From assembly GCA_937919685.1 (NCBI GenBank), contig CALFOM010000134.1, forward strand, positions 1 to 45,020: a stretch of DNA of 45,020 nucleotides, read 5' to 3'. The notes under the pieces are model-generated. The model was not told the DNA's origin, did no database searches, and saw nothing but the letters and a program-made list of their open reading frames with translations. This DNA comes from an uncultured Phycisphaera sp. Lineage in GTDB: Bacteria; Planctomycetota; Phycisphaerae; Phycisphaerales; SM1A02. A program made the position numbers and the translations under genes. Below, in pieces: positions 34,401 through 42,211 of the stretch (position 1 is the stretch's first letter; the number at the start of each line of letters is the position of its first letter).

Positions 34401-35398
34401 GTATCGAGGGACCGGCTGATCTTGATCGAATCGTCGCGCGGTCCAGAGCGTTGGTCACGTTGAACGGAAACACCCTCGCGGTCGGCGCCGAGGCCGCTGC
34501 GGCCGGACCGAGTGGAGAACGCATCTCAAGACTGATTCAACGGGCGGGACGAAACCAAGGTGCGGCCATCGGGGATCTTCGAGCGGCGCCGGTGCGTCTC
34601 GAGGATTCAAGAGCCAACCAAGAGCGAGCCCTTTCGGCACTTCGCGAGGCAATGGTGATCGCGGAGGAGGCCGCCGAGGAGCTTGCGCAGGAGCAAGCCG
34701 AGGAACGGCGCAACGCACTCTTGGCAGCGTATGCGGTGGTGCTCGAGACCCAGATCGGTATTCGGATCGAAACCGAGAAGATCAAGCCACCGGCCGGCGA
34801 ACAACTTGGCCGTCGAGGACTCGTGACCGCCCGTCGTTTGGCCACTGACGAGGGGCAGCTCGGATTGGAACTCGCGGCGATCCAGGATGAATTCGAGGAG
34901 ATCACTGACTCTTTGGTCTTCTCAATGACCCACCGAAACATCGACGCCTGGGTCGATTCCGCCGCAACTCGCCTTCGAGAAGGTCGTCTAGATGCGGAGA
35001 CGATCGAGCGGCAGACTATGATCATCGAAGCGATCGCCGGCCTCGCCGCATCGCTTGATCAGGAACAACCGGATGACGATCCCTTCGCCGAGCCCGAGGA
35101 CAGTGGTGGTGGTGAACAGGCGGGAGGCGAGCAGGGGGAGCAACCCCCAGATCCACTCATTCCGCCGATCGCGGAACTGAAAATGCTTCGGTCGACCCAA
35201 CAGCAGATTCTCGATGCCACTCGTCGACTCGACGTCGCACGGACACTTGATCCAGCGGTGGCAACCGGTGAGCGGATCGCCGACCTCGCCCGGCTTCAGG
35301 CGGACCTTCATGCGGTGGCGACCGCGTTGCTTGATCAACTTCAGCCAGCGGCCGTGGCCCCACCCGAAGGCGGCGGAGAAAAAGGACCCGATCGATGA
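31478..35398 (+). CDS. Giant DUF4175-like membrane protein
   Basis: 1306 residues. Two N-terminal helices (residues 45-66, 71-92 and a further one near 165-185) anchor a periplasmic region with beta-sandwich segments. A serine/glutamate/glycine-rich linker follows (about residues 660-795), then long charged helices with coiled-coil character (800-1190; AREQGELAEDAADLVEELEERG, AREQGLEEQMKEAEQGARENRL). Part of it matches DUF4175 by gene order and pattern. The alternative ATG at 31532 (MSAIDDL) has GGAG 12 bp upstream; the ATG at 31478 has AGGG 6 bp before it. It probably acts as a long scaffold in the MoxR-VWA complex. An 89-bp gap separates it from the VWA gene, and its stop overlaps the next start. 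Confidence 0.78.
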   Translation: MKRIFSKVNDTWLEHTITMSAIDDLIPRLHRVRRALQRAVLERRIAAMVSVVILCLVVLAILDRTLRFPAGLRWTTLILGLTWLGWSIRTRIWSAIRFRPTLVDVALRIEAVAPPLSGRLASGVEFATSNVGDTNPLAARTLRDLQHRVSTVRFEEIIDARRAHQLLAVAVFACAVTTTLVIWRPVDASIATRRVLAPWTDARWPARTEVVGLLDPDLVHARGEPLEMAAELVRGDLENDRVFLAIRNIRDGVKGDWQRLVLTRQQGRRFERIIDTDADEIEYMFATDEVETPPLTIRLFPAPAIRTATATVTPPTYASSRGEILAELGPGTDRRSRLTEPVLEGSSLRLDLVLTRPVPVDRSEDGSVSRDFITRTVVVPEEAKVDIKIDTDDSARWQISVSMDRGGDISLSLLDEYGLQNIDPIRYRVDTIPDRAPTTTISRPATDQTISADAVVEVQAEARDDVRLKSFEIEATLVRGGVDSQVESIAEMARDATEDSLATATLRVDFGVADLEPEIGDEILLVAIASDEYSASEIPRESVRSVARRLRVVSSIDLAEQLQSALSSIRRSAIRLDQDQGGISDAVRQGGASRSSVREQGRLGDRIASARDALESIEQRRNENRLDDEMLEEIIKQAQDLLEAAGDASERAVASLDEAARERTSTGSGAESSNSDPSGSESSPRSTEEGSGGEASDPGSSEQEEAAPSESGTSDGEASEQDSGASQSAETGAATDPASGSSSESPPGDAGEAGESTPPAEPSESGESQPSSSTPQSEQDAIEAQDDVRAELADLAELLDRGEDAWVVSRKIQQMAEDLAGLQERTNELAEETMGRDRSELTAEERRELDDIAREQGELAEDAADLVEELEERGNSLDQIDPAQAAGLREAAREAREQGLEEQMKEAEQGARENRLQQAGEAQQQAAAALEQMQETIEESRKAQVAELQRRIASLLDSLLGLIETSENEIIALARIEGPADLDRIVARSRALVTLNGNTLAVGAEAAAAGPSGERISRLIQRAGRNQGAAIGDLRAAPVRLEDSRANQERALSALREAMVIAEEAAEELAQEQAEERRNALLAAYAVVLETQIGIRIETEKIKPPAGEQLGRRGLVTARRLATDEGQLGLELAAIQDEFEEITDSLVFSMTHRNIDAWVDSAATRLREGRLDAETIERQTMIIEAIAGLAASLDQEQPDDDPFAEPEDSGGGEQAGGEQGEQPPDPLIPPIAELKMLRSTQQQILDATRRLDVARTLDPAVATGERIADLARLQADLHAVATALLDQLQPAAVAPPEGGGEKGPDR

Positions 35399-36174
35399 TG
35401 TTCGAACCTCCGACAACCAGACGACCCGGCTTGCCGGTCGGTCGAATCAGCGTTTTCTGCCTCGCTCTGACGGTGGCCGGATCAACGTTCGCTCTTCAGG
35501 ATGCGTCATCACCGTCATCACCGTCATCCAAGCCAGCTGCCGATCCACTGGTCGCTGATGCACCAGCAGACCCACCATCCCTCGACGACCTCCTTGAGAT
35601 TGAAGGCGCGGCTGATTCGGGAGCCGCGGCATCGGCGGCGGAATCCGAACGCCAGCGGTCACTTGAAGCGGCGCTGGCCGAACAGGAACCAGAACAAGCC
35701 TTTCGAGCCGCAGTCACTGAGATGCTCGAATCAGTGGACCGTCTTCGCGACGAACAAGCCACAGGACTCGGGACCCAGCGGCTTCAGGAACGCATCGTCG
35801 ATCGACTTCAAGTGCTGATCGACAGCGCGAAAAAACAACAAAAGCAACAACAGCAACAACAATCGAGTTCGAGCTCAAGCTCGAGTCCACAACAAGATCC
35901 AGGTCGTCGAAGTGAAGGTGAACCTCAGCAGCAGCAGCAGCAGGGGGCACAGCGGAACGAGGGCGAGGCCCAGGATGGGACTTCAAACCAACCTCCAGGG
36001 CCAGAGTCTGCCGATCTGGAGGGAGTTCTCGATGAGAGCCGGATCGAGTGGGGCGGTCTGCCACCTCGGGTACGGGATCTAATCACTCAGGGCATGCGTG
36101 ACCAGGTCTCCCAGCTCTATCGCTCATTGACCGAGGCGTACTATCGCCGCATGGCGGAGGAAGCCGGCGAATGA
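35395..36174 (+). CDS. Q/S-rich secreted protein of the MoxR operon, unknown function
   Basis: 259 residues. A signal or anchor segment (RISVFCLALTVAGSTFALQ) is followed by a low-complexity S/P/A region, a helical EMLESVDRLRDEQATGL...RLQVLIDSAKK core, glutamine and serine runs (residues 145-190), and a C-terminal block WGGLPPRVRDLITQGMRDQVSQLYRSLTEAYYRRMAEEAGE. That last block is the only conserved-looking part; I recall similar endings in planctomycete MoxR operons. Its ATG overlaps the DUF4175 stop (ATGATG) and its TGA overlaps the next ATG. The function is unknown; it may be a partner of the helical part of the DUF4175 protein. Confidence 0.7.
   Translation: MMFEPPTTRRPGLPVGRISVFCLALTVAGSTFALQDASSPSSPSSKPAADPLVADAPADPPSLDDLLEIEGAADSGAAASAAESERQRSLEAALAEQEPEQAFRAAVTEMLESVDRLRDEQATGLGTQRLQERIVDRLQVLIDSAKKQQKQQQQQQSSSSSSSSPQQDPGRRSEGEPQQQQQQGAQRNEGEAQDGTSNQPPGPESADLEGVLDESRIEWGGLPPRVRDLITQGMRDQVSQLYRSLTEAYYRRMAEEAGE
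35830..35943 (+). repeat. CAA/CAG and TCG/AGC microsatellite runs inside a coding region
   Basis: A CAA/CAG-rich run (about 35830-35862) encoding glutamines, then eight serine codons (TCG/AGT/AGC/TCA, 35863-35886), then six CAG units at 35926-35943. All keep the reading frame because the units are triplets. Such tracts can change length by slippage, so copy number may vary between strains. Confidence 0.85.
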
Positions 36175-37274
36175 GATTGAACAAAAGACAGCAAAGCAAT
36201 TTCATCGGGATGTTCCTCGGTATCACAGGGGCACTATGGATGACTGGACAGGCGATGGCACAAGAAGCTGTCGACCAAGCGATCCCCGGTGAAGCGGCAG
36301 ATCGACCCGGCGCTGAGAATGCACCCGCCAGCGATGAGATGACGCCAGCCTTGGATGAATCAGTCCGACGCGGTCTCACCGCGCTGGCGGCGATCCAGAA
36401 TACGGACGGTTCTTTTGGTCGAGGTCGATACGGCCGTCATGTCGGTATCACCGCGTTGTGTGGTCTTGCGTTCATGGCCGACGGCCATCTTCCCGATCGA
36501 GGTCGGTATGGAACAGTGGTCTCCAAGGCATTGCAGTTTGTGCTCGACAATGCGACCGAGACCGGCCTACTGGCCGCCGAGACTTCGCACGGCCCGATGT
36601 ATGGACATGGTTTCGCCACCCTCTTCCTCGGTGAGATCTACGGGATGAATCCCACCGATGAACGGGTTCGCGATGCTCTGGGACGCGCCATCCAACTGAT
36701 CGTCAACAGCCAGAACGATGAAGGCGGATGGCGTTACAACCCAGTACCCTTCGATGCTGACGTCTCAGTCACGATCTGCGAGATCATGGCGCTTCGTTCC
36801 GCACGGAACGCGGGAATCAAGATCCCGCGAAAGACCATCGATAAGGCGGTCGAGTACGTCCGAAAGTGCCAGAATTCCGACGGTGGATTTCGCTACATGA
36901 CCCAGCAGGGTGGTTCGGCGTGGCCGCGGACCGCGGCGGGAGTGGCAAGTCTCTTCTACGCCGGGATCTACGAGGACGATGCCATCGAGAAGGGACTCGA
37001 CTATCTCGTCAAGGTCGCATCGCCAGGTCGACCCGGAATGGGTCCAGGTAATGCGCACTACTACTACGGGCAGTACTACGCGGTTCAGGCGATGTATTTG
37101 GCGGGTGGCGAATGGTGGGAGCAGTGGTGGCCGGGGGTGCGCCGCGACCTGCTAACCCGACAGTCCGCGGACGGACTCTGGGTCGATCACCAGATCGGCG
37201 ACGCCTACGCCACCGCGATGGGGCTGATCGTTCTTCAGATGCCCAAGCGATACCTCCCGATCTTCCAGAAATGA
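36171..37274 (+). CDS. Secreted protein with terpene-cyclase/prenyltransferase-type repeats
   Basis: 367 residues with a signal peptide (MFLGITGALWMTGQAMAQ). The rest is an alpha/alpha-barrel-like protein with repeated QxxxGSFG-type motifs: AAIQNTDGSFGRG, NSQNDEGGWRYNP, KCQNSDGGFRYM and RQSADGLWVDH, each followed by a hydrophobic helix such as ITALCGLAFMADG. These are the repeats of squalene-hopene cyclases and prenyltransferases. The catalytic DxDD of cyclases is absent, so it is not a hopanoid enzyme; a binding or scaffold role in the envelope is more likely. Its position in the MoxR operon, overlapping the previous stop by 4 bp, ties it to that complex. Confidence 0.82.
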   Translation: MRLNKRQQSNFIGMFLGITGALWMTGQAMAQEAVDQAIPGEAADRPGAENAPASDEMTPALDESVRRGLTALAAIQNTDGSFGRGRYGRHVGITALCGLAFMADGHLPDRGRYGTVVSKALQFVLDNATETGLLAAETSHGPMYGHGFATLFLGEIYGMNPTDERVRDALGRAIQLIVNSQNDEGGWRYNPVPFDADVSVTICEIMALRSARNAGIKIPRKTIDKAVEYVRKCQNSDGGFRYMTQQGGSAWPRTAAGVASLFYAGIYEDDAIEKGLDYLVKVASPGRPGMGPGNAHYYYGQYYAVQAMYLAGGEWWEQWWPGVRRDLLTRQSADGLWVDHQIGDAYATAMGLIVLQMPKRYLPIFQK

Positions 37275-37293
37275 TGCCGTGGAGCTTCTGTTG

Positions 37294-38544
37294 ATGCGAC
37301 ATATCGATCATGCTCCGACCCCACTCACCCTCGCGATGGTTTCCGTCGTTCTGACGATGGGAGTTGGTGTTCATGGACAGGACGGTGATCATCCTCCAAC
37401 CCCGGTGGGTGGGTCTATTCCTGCGAGAATGCTCGATCAGGATCTCCAGGAACATCCAGCAGATCCGATCGTGATCGATGCAACCAAAGTCATCGGATGG
37501 GATCATCCTGGGGGAATTCCCGCAGCTGTCCCGATCGATTCCATGCTTACCGTGATCGTGGGCCCCGCGACAGCGCGAAGTTCAACCCCGGAATGGCGAT
37601 TCATCCGGAAGCGAGCAGGTGATGACGCCGCACTCCGCGGACCATACATCCGGTTCGTGGACGGTCAGCTCATCCCCGGAAACCTCACCACCAACGGGCC
37701 GATGCCGCTCTGGAGGAGTGCGTGGTTACATGATCTTCCGATCGATCTGGATCGGATCTCGGCGATGCGGCTCATTGACGGCGCAGAAGTTCCACAGGCC
37801 GGCGACGTCGACGAAGTGATCCTCGCAAACGGCGACCGACTACGTGGACTGATTGAATCGATCGGAATCAACCTGGTCATTGAACGGATGAACGAATCAG
37901 GCTCGAGCCTTGTGAGCATCCCGATCGACCGGGTAGCTTCCTTTGCGTTGGTCAATCCCGATGATGTGCCTCGCGGAATGAATGCCTGGTTTCTCGGTGG
38001 CCATCGCATCGCGGGTGCCGGCATCCGCATCGGTGACGACGGCTATGTTCGGATTGAACGCCCGGTCCTCGGTGGTGACATGGCGGAGGTGCCTATTGAT
38101 TTCCTGCGTGGGGTCGTGTTCGACGCGGAACTCGTGATTCCGCTGGCGGCGCTCCCGGTGAAGATCGATGCGGGTGATGCGGGACTAATCCGTCCCTGGA
38201 TCCCTGAGCCCACGGTGAGTCCGGGCAACTGGCCCATCGACGCCGCGCCGATCCGTCTTGACGGGCCACTTCGAGCGACCTGGCGACTTCCGGCCGCCGG
38301 ATGCAGACTCTGCGCCACCATCGAGCTTCCACTCGACTCGACTCGGGGCAGTTTCGACCTGGTCGTCCGTGACGATCAACAAGAGATTCGACGGGTCTCG
38401 ATCAATGCGTCAAATCCGGTGGAGCGGATCACCGTGCCACTGACCTCTGACCGGCTGACAATCGAGATCGAGATGGGTGACGACGGACCCTTCATGGACG
38501 TGGCGATGCTGCGTGAGGCGATCATCATTAGGCCGAGGAGCTGA
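37294..38544 (+). CDS. Secreted protein of unknown function in the MoxR operon
   Basis: 416 residues from the ATG at 37294, with GGAG 9 bp before it; the GTG at 37279 overlaps that GGAG. A signal segment (LTLAMVSVVLTMGVGVHGQ) is followed by beta-rich sequence with repeated 'DEVILANGDRLRGLIESIGINLVIERM' and 'VRIERPVLGGDMAEVPIDFLRGVVF' stretches. These have the look of small beta barrels that recur in planctomycete exported proteins. No catalytic motif is seen. The start lies 19 bp after the terpene-cyclase-like gene and the stop is only 4 bp before recO. Function unknown. Confidence 0.7.
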   Translation: MRHIDHAPTPLTLAMVSVVLTMGVGVHGQDGDHPPTPVGGSIPARMLDQDLQEHPADPIVIDATKVIGWDHPGGIPAAVPIDSMLTVIVGPATARSSTPEWRFIRKRAGDDAALRGPYIRFVDGQLIPGNLTTNGPMPLWRSAWLHDLPIDLDRISAMRLIDGAEVPQAGDVDEVILANGDRLRGLIESIGINLVIERMNESGSSLVSIPIDRVASFALVNPDDVPRGMNAWFLGGHRIAGAGIRIGDDGYVRIERPVLGGDMAEVPIDFLRGVVFDAELVIPLAALPVKIDAGDAGLIRPWIPEPTVSPGNWPIDAAPIRLDGPLRATWRLPAAGCRLCATIELPLDSTRGSFDLVVRDDQQEIRRVSINASNPVERITVPLTSDRLTIEIEMGDDGPFMDVAMLREAIIIRPRS

Positions 38545-38548
38545 CCGA

Positions 38549-39265
38549 ATGCCGACGCTTTGCGACGAAGCCGTCTGCGTGCGGCACTGGGACTTCAGCG
38601 AGACGAGCCAGACCGTCTCGCTCTTTCTCCGTGATCACGGGATACTTCGGGGGCTCGCGAAGGGCGCTCGCCGCGAGAGAGGATCCTTTAGTGGTGGCTT
38701 CGATCTGTTCACCAGAGGCGAGATCGTCGCGATCGTGAAGCCTGGCCGTGAACTTGCAACCTTGACCGAATGGACCCTCCTCGAGACGTTTCCGATTCTG
38801 CGCCGGCAGGCACCAGCAAATCGATGTGGTTGGTACCTCGCGGATCTGGTCGGTCGTTTCCTTCATCAGCCCGAACCACATCCGAAGACCTGGGACGCGA
38901 TGATCACGGCGCTTCGAGAACTCGATGCCGGATGTTCGACCGATCGGGTGATTCTCGCGTTCCACTGGCGGTTGCTCTGCGACCTTGGTTACCGACCTCG
39001 ACTCGACCTCACAGGTTTCTCAGGAGAGACTGTGGCATTCAGTGCCGAATCTGGTGGTGTGGTGGCGGATACCGGAGCTGCGGATCGCTGGCGGGTTCGA
39101 CGGCCGACGATCGAACTGCTCATTAAGGTGGGCGAAGGTGACGGCATGATCCCAGACGGAGCCGATCCGGACACGACAGCTCGTGCCAACCGTCTGCTTG
39201 CGACGTGGATTCGAGAGCTTCTCGGTACTGAAAGCGTCCCGATGCGCCTCTTGTTCGGGTCATAA
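38549..39265 (+). CDS. recO: DNA repair protein RecO
   Basis: About 238 residues. RecO loads RecA by moving SSB and anneals strands in the RecFOR pathway. The N-terminal OB-fold is typical: DEAVCVRHWDFSETSQTVSLFLRDHGILRGLAKGARR...GFDLFTRGEIVAIVKPGRELATLTEWTLLETF. The helical C-terminal part has LLCDLGYRPRLDLTGF. The four-cysteine zinc finger of some RecO proteins is absent. The start at 38549 has GGAG 8 bp upstream; the earlier frame opening (38477) is inside the previous gene. It follows the operon's last unknown gene by 4 bp, so it is probably transcribed with it. Confidence 0.9.
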   Translation: MPTLCDEAVCVRHWDFSETSQTVSLFLRDHGILRGLAKGARRERGSFSGGFDLFTRGEIVAIVKPGRELATLTEWTLLETFPILRRQAPANRCGWYLADLVGRFLHQPEPHPKTWDAMITALRELDAGCSTDRVILAFHWRLLCDLGYRPRLDLTGFSGETVAFSAESGGVVADTGAADRWRVRRPTIELLIKVGEGDGMIPDGADPDTTARANRLLATWIRELLGTESVPMRLLFGS

Positions 39266-39404
39266 GGTGCGAGGGCCGGTTTCCGGACCCCTCCGTGGCC
39301 GACTCCCCATCGATCTCTCTTCATCCTCGGGCGATGCGGGCCGAAGTTGCAGGTGCGACGACCTGGCTCGATTCGATTCAAGCCGTCGCGGGGAGGAGCA
39401 GGAG

Positions 39405-40880
39405 ATGAACGACACCGCATTGGCGCGGATCATGGAGAGTCCCCAGTTGCCCACACTGCCAGCAGTGGCGGTTCGGGTGCTGGAACTCACGAGTCGGCGG
39501 GACGTGGAACTCAGCGAAATCGCGAAGGCGGTAGAGCACGACCCCGCGATCGCGACCCGAGTTCTCAAGACCGTCAACTCGAGCTTCTACGGACTCACCC
39601 AACGGGTGGGGAGCATCCGTCAGGCGCTGGCCTATCTCGGCCTCGAGACGGTCAAGGGGTTGGTACTCGGTTTCAGTCTCGCTCAAGCCTTTAAGGGCGA
39701 AGAAGAGGTCCTCTTTGATTTTGAAGACTACTGGCGACGGAGCATCTACTCAGCCAGTGCCGCCCGTGCGCTCGCTTCGATCGTGAAGTGTGGTGATGCT
39801 GACGAGGCGTTTCTAGCGGCGTTGATCCAGGACGTCGGCATGATCGCGCTTTGGAAGCACTACGGCGACCGTTACATCCAAGTGCTCGATATCGCTGACG
39901 GTGATCATCAGGAGATCTCAGGGTTCGAGCGTCGACACTTCGACATCGATCACGCCGAGATCGGCGCGGCGATGCTCGACGGTTGGAAGTTTCCGACCCA
40001 TATTGTAGATGTCGTCTTGCTCCATCATCACGGCCCAGAAGTCGCCGCCCAGGACGAGGACATGCGTCGAATCGTGCTGCTCGCGACCATGGTCGCCGAG
40101 AGTCTTGGTCCTGATCCAGAACGAGCACAGAAGGCGTTGCGCCAGTACGAGGAATGTTGTTCGACCTGGTTCAACCTTCGTCGAGGAACCGCATTCGCGG
40201 TATTGAAGTCGATCACACAACACACTGACGAGCTCGGCCGGATGTTCGATCTCAAGACGAGTTCCAATCCAGATGTGGACGCGATCCTTGAGGAGGCCGA
40301 CCGCCTTCGGCGGGAAAATCGAGTCACGGCGCCGTCACCGGAGTTCCCAGAGAACACCGATCAACTCACAGGCCTTCCAGATCGAAACGCGTTCCAGCAG
40401 CGATTACTGTCGGTTTTCGAGACTGAGGCACCAGCCGCGATTCTGCTGGTGGGTATCGATGGCATGCGAGAGCTTAATCGCGAAGGTGGGCCGGGCAGCG
40501 GCGACGCCGCTCTAGCCAAGGTCTCAGACGCAGTTCTCCGAGCGTGCCGAGAGGCGGTCGGTACCCAGGCGAGCGTCTTTCGATTCGTCGGTGCCGAATT
40601 GGCCGTGGTGCTTCAGGGCGACAGCGTCGCTCGAGCGGGGATCCTTGCGGAACGACTTCGAGCTTCGATCCGTCTGGCACCCCTCGCGGACGAACGACTC
40701 GGCCTCCTCAAACTCGGCGCGTCATTGGGAATTGCCACAAGACTCGAGGGAACTCGAAATCTTGGAACACCGGACGAGCTCTTGAGAGCCGCGATGATGG
40801 CGATTAGCGAAGCCCGTCGGAATGGCGGCGATTCGATCTTTGCGTGGGGTGACGGCGAACCTGTTGCGCTCGCCGCCTGA
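39405..40880 (+). CDS. HDOD-domain protein with degenerate GGDEF domain
   Basis: 491 residues from the ATG at 39405, right after a very strong GGAGGAGCAGGAG site; the longer open frame from 39183 is spurious. The HDOD domain (residues 10-200) shows LPTLPAVAVRVLELTS, VEHDPAIATRVLKTVNSSFYGL and FLAALIQDVGMIALW; the HD dyad is not conserved, as usual for HDOD. A GGDEF-like domain follows (LTGLPDRNAFQQRLL from about residue 320), but the signature loop reads VGAEL instead of GGEEF, so diguanylate cyclase activity is unlikely. It probably works as a c-di-GMP-sensing or signalling scaffold. It lies 139 bp after recO and converges with the M16 gene. Confidence 0.88.
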   Translation: MNDTALARIMESPQLPTLPAVAVRVLELTSRRDVELSEIAKAVEHDPAIATRVLKTVNSSFYGLTQRVGSIRQALAYLGLETVKGLVLGFSLAQAFKGEEEVLFDFEDYWRRSIYSASAARALASIVKCGDADEAFLAALIQDVGMIALWKHYGDRYIQVLDIADGDHQEISGFERRHFDIDHAEIGAAMLDGWKFPTHIVDVVLLHHHGPEVAAQDEDMRRIVLLATMVAESLGPDPERAQKALRQYEECCSTWFNLRRGTAFAVLKSITQHTDELGRMFDLKTSSNPDVDAILEEADRLRRENRVTAPSPEFPENTDQLTGLPDRNAFQQRLLSVFETEAPAAILLVGIDGMRELNREGGPGSGDAALAKVSDAVLRACREAVGTQASVFRFVGAELAVVLQGDSVARAGILAERLRASIRLAPLADERLGLLKLGASLGIATRLEGTRNLGTPDELLRAAMMAISEARRNGGDSIFAWGDGEPVALAA

Positions 40881-40905
40881 TACCGCGTCTCACAGACGTT
40901 CCCAT

Positions 40906-42135
40906 TCAACCACCACCGCGGACCGCCAGAAGATCGTCGAGTGGATGGGCATCAAGGTAGGCGTGAATGTCGGCCAGGTCGACAGCACCGATCTTCTCGA
41001 TCTCATCGTCTAAGGTGGCATAGGGAAGTCCGTAACTCCAACGAGAACCGAGACGGGTCATCCGTCCCATCGGCCGCTCGCTGGCGAGCATCGCCGCAGT
41101 CGCGATCTTCGCACGACTTCTCACAAGGGCGTCTTCGTCGACGGTCTCGGCGAGCCGGCTCATCTCCTTGCGGGCGATGGCCTCGACTTCTTCGGCATTC
41201 TCGGAACCGCAGACCAGCGTCGCGATTGCTTCGCCGCATCTGTCATGGCTCTGCAGGTGCATCGACGCTTCTTCCGCGAGTCCGGTCTCGACCAGCTCCC
41301 AGAAGAAGGTCGACCCTTCACTGTCGCCGAGCGCCCGGAAAGCCTGAGCCACCGCGTACTTCGCAGGATTCTCGATGCCGATCGATGGCGCCATCAGCAT
41401 GATGTATCGCTGCTGAGTGTCAGGAAGATCAACTTCAAGTTCGCCGGGTGTGAAGATCGTATTTTGATGGGTTCGTCCTAGCTCACCTTTTGGCCAGTGA
41501 CCACAGAGTGCCTCGGCTCGGGCGACGAGATGATCGAAGTCGATCCGACCCGATGCCACGAGGACACTGTTGTCAGCGGAGTAACGTCGATCGAAGTACG
41601 TCCGCATTTGTTCTGGTCGGAGATCGGCGACGGTCTGTTTGGTTCCAAGCACGCGATGGGCGAGTTGATGATCGCCAAAGTACCGCTCGAGCCCCTGTTC
41701 GAAGAGGACCCAGAAAGGCTGGTCGTCGTACATCGCGATTTCTTCGAGGATCACCCCTTTCTCTTCGTCAAAGTCCTCGGTCCGAAGCGACGGTCGAAGA
41801 ATGTCGGCGAGGATGTCGAGGGAATCATCGAGTGCATCAAACGGGACATGGGCGTAGTACGCGGTGATCTCGGTGGTGGTGAAGGCGTTGTGATTCGCGC
41901 CAAGATCGTCGAATTCCCGGTTCACATCTTCTGCGGTGCGGGTCTCGGTGCCCTTAAACATCATGTGTTCAAGGAAGTGGCTCACCCCCATCACCGCGGG
42001 GTCTTCATCACGGGCACCCGTCCGAAAGAAGAACCCAGAGGCTGTGGTGAGGGCTCCCGGGACGATTTCGGCCTGAATGGTCAGACCATTGGGGAGGACG
42101 GCTTCTTTGAATTCAACAGCTGTGGCGGTGGTCAT
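40906..42135 (-). CDS. M16-family zinc peptidase
   Basis: 409 residues. The inverted zinc motif HxxEH is HFLEHMMFKGT (H53, E56, H57), with the downstream glutamate in EEKGVILEEIAMYDDQP. The two-lobe layout of one M16 half (HxxEH lobe plus non-catalytic lobe) is complete in a single 409-residue chain, like bacterial PqqL/ymxG-type processing peptidases. No signal peptide is apparent, so it probably works in the cytoplasm on peptides. There is no Shine-Dalgarno sequence before the ATG on the reverse strand; the upstream bases are in fact the complement of one. Its stop lies 25 bp from the HDOD stop (convergent). Confidence 0.9.
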   Translation of the reverse strand: MTTATAVEFKEAVLPNGLTIQAEIVPGALTTASGFFFRTGARDEDPAVMGVSHFLEHMMFKGTETRTAEDVNREFDDLGANHNAFTTTEITAYYAHVPFDALDDSLDILADILRPSLRTEDFDEEKGVILEEIAMYDDQPFWVLFEQGLERYFGDHQLAHRVLGTKQTVADLRPEQMRTYFDRRYSADNSVLVASGRIDFDHLVARAEALCGHWPKGELGRTHQNTIFTPGELEVDLPDTQQRYIMLMAPSIGIENPAKYAVAQAFRALGDSEGSTFFWELVETGLAEEASMHLQSHDRCGEAIATLVCGSENAEEVEAIARKEMSRLAETVDEDALVRSRAKIATAAMLASERPMGRMTRLGSRWSYGLPYATLDDEIEKIGAVDLADIHAYLDAHPLDDLLAVRGGG

Positions 42136-42211
42136 GGAAGGAGAATAGGGGAGTCGGGGCGATCAGGGCGTCGATTTCCTTTTGGGGTGATGTTAGAATC
42201 ATGGACGCGCC

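Noticed and set aside
36171-37274. Squalene-hopene cyclase (hopanoid synthesis)
   Set aside because: Repeats fit the fold, but the catalytic DxDD motif is absent, the protein is half-length and has a signal peptide.
40887-40899. Small hairpin CGTCT-CAC-AGACG between the HDOD and M16 genes
   Set aside because: Only five pairs and no T-run; too weak to call a terminator.
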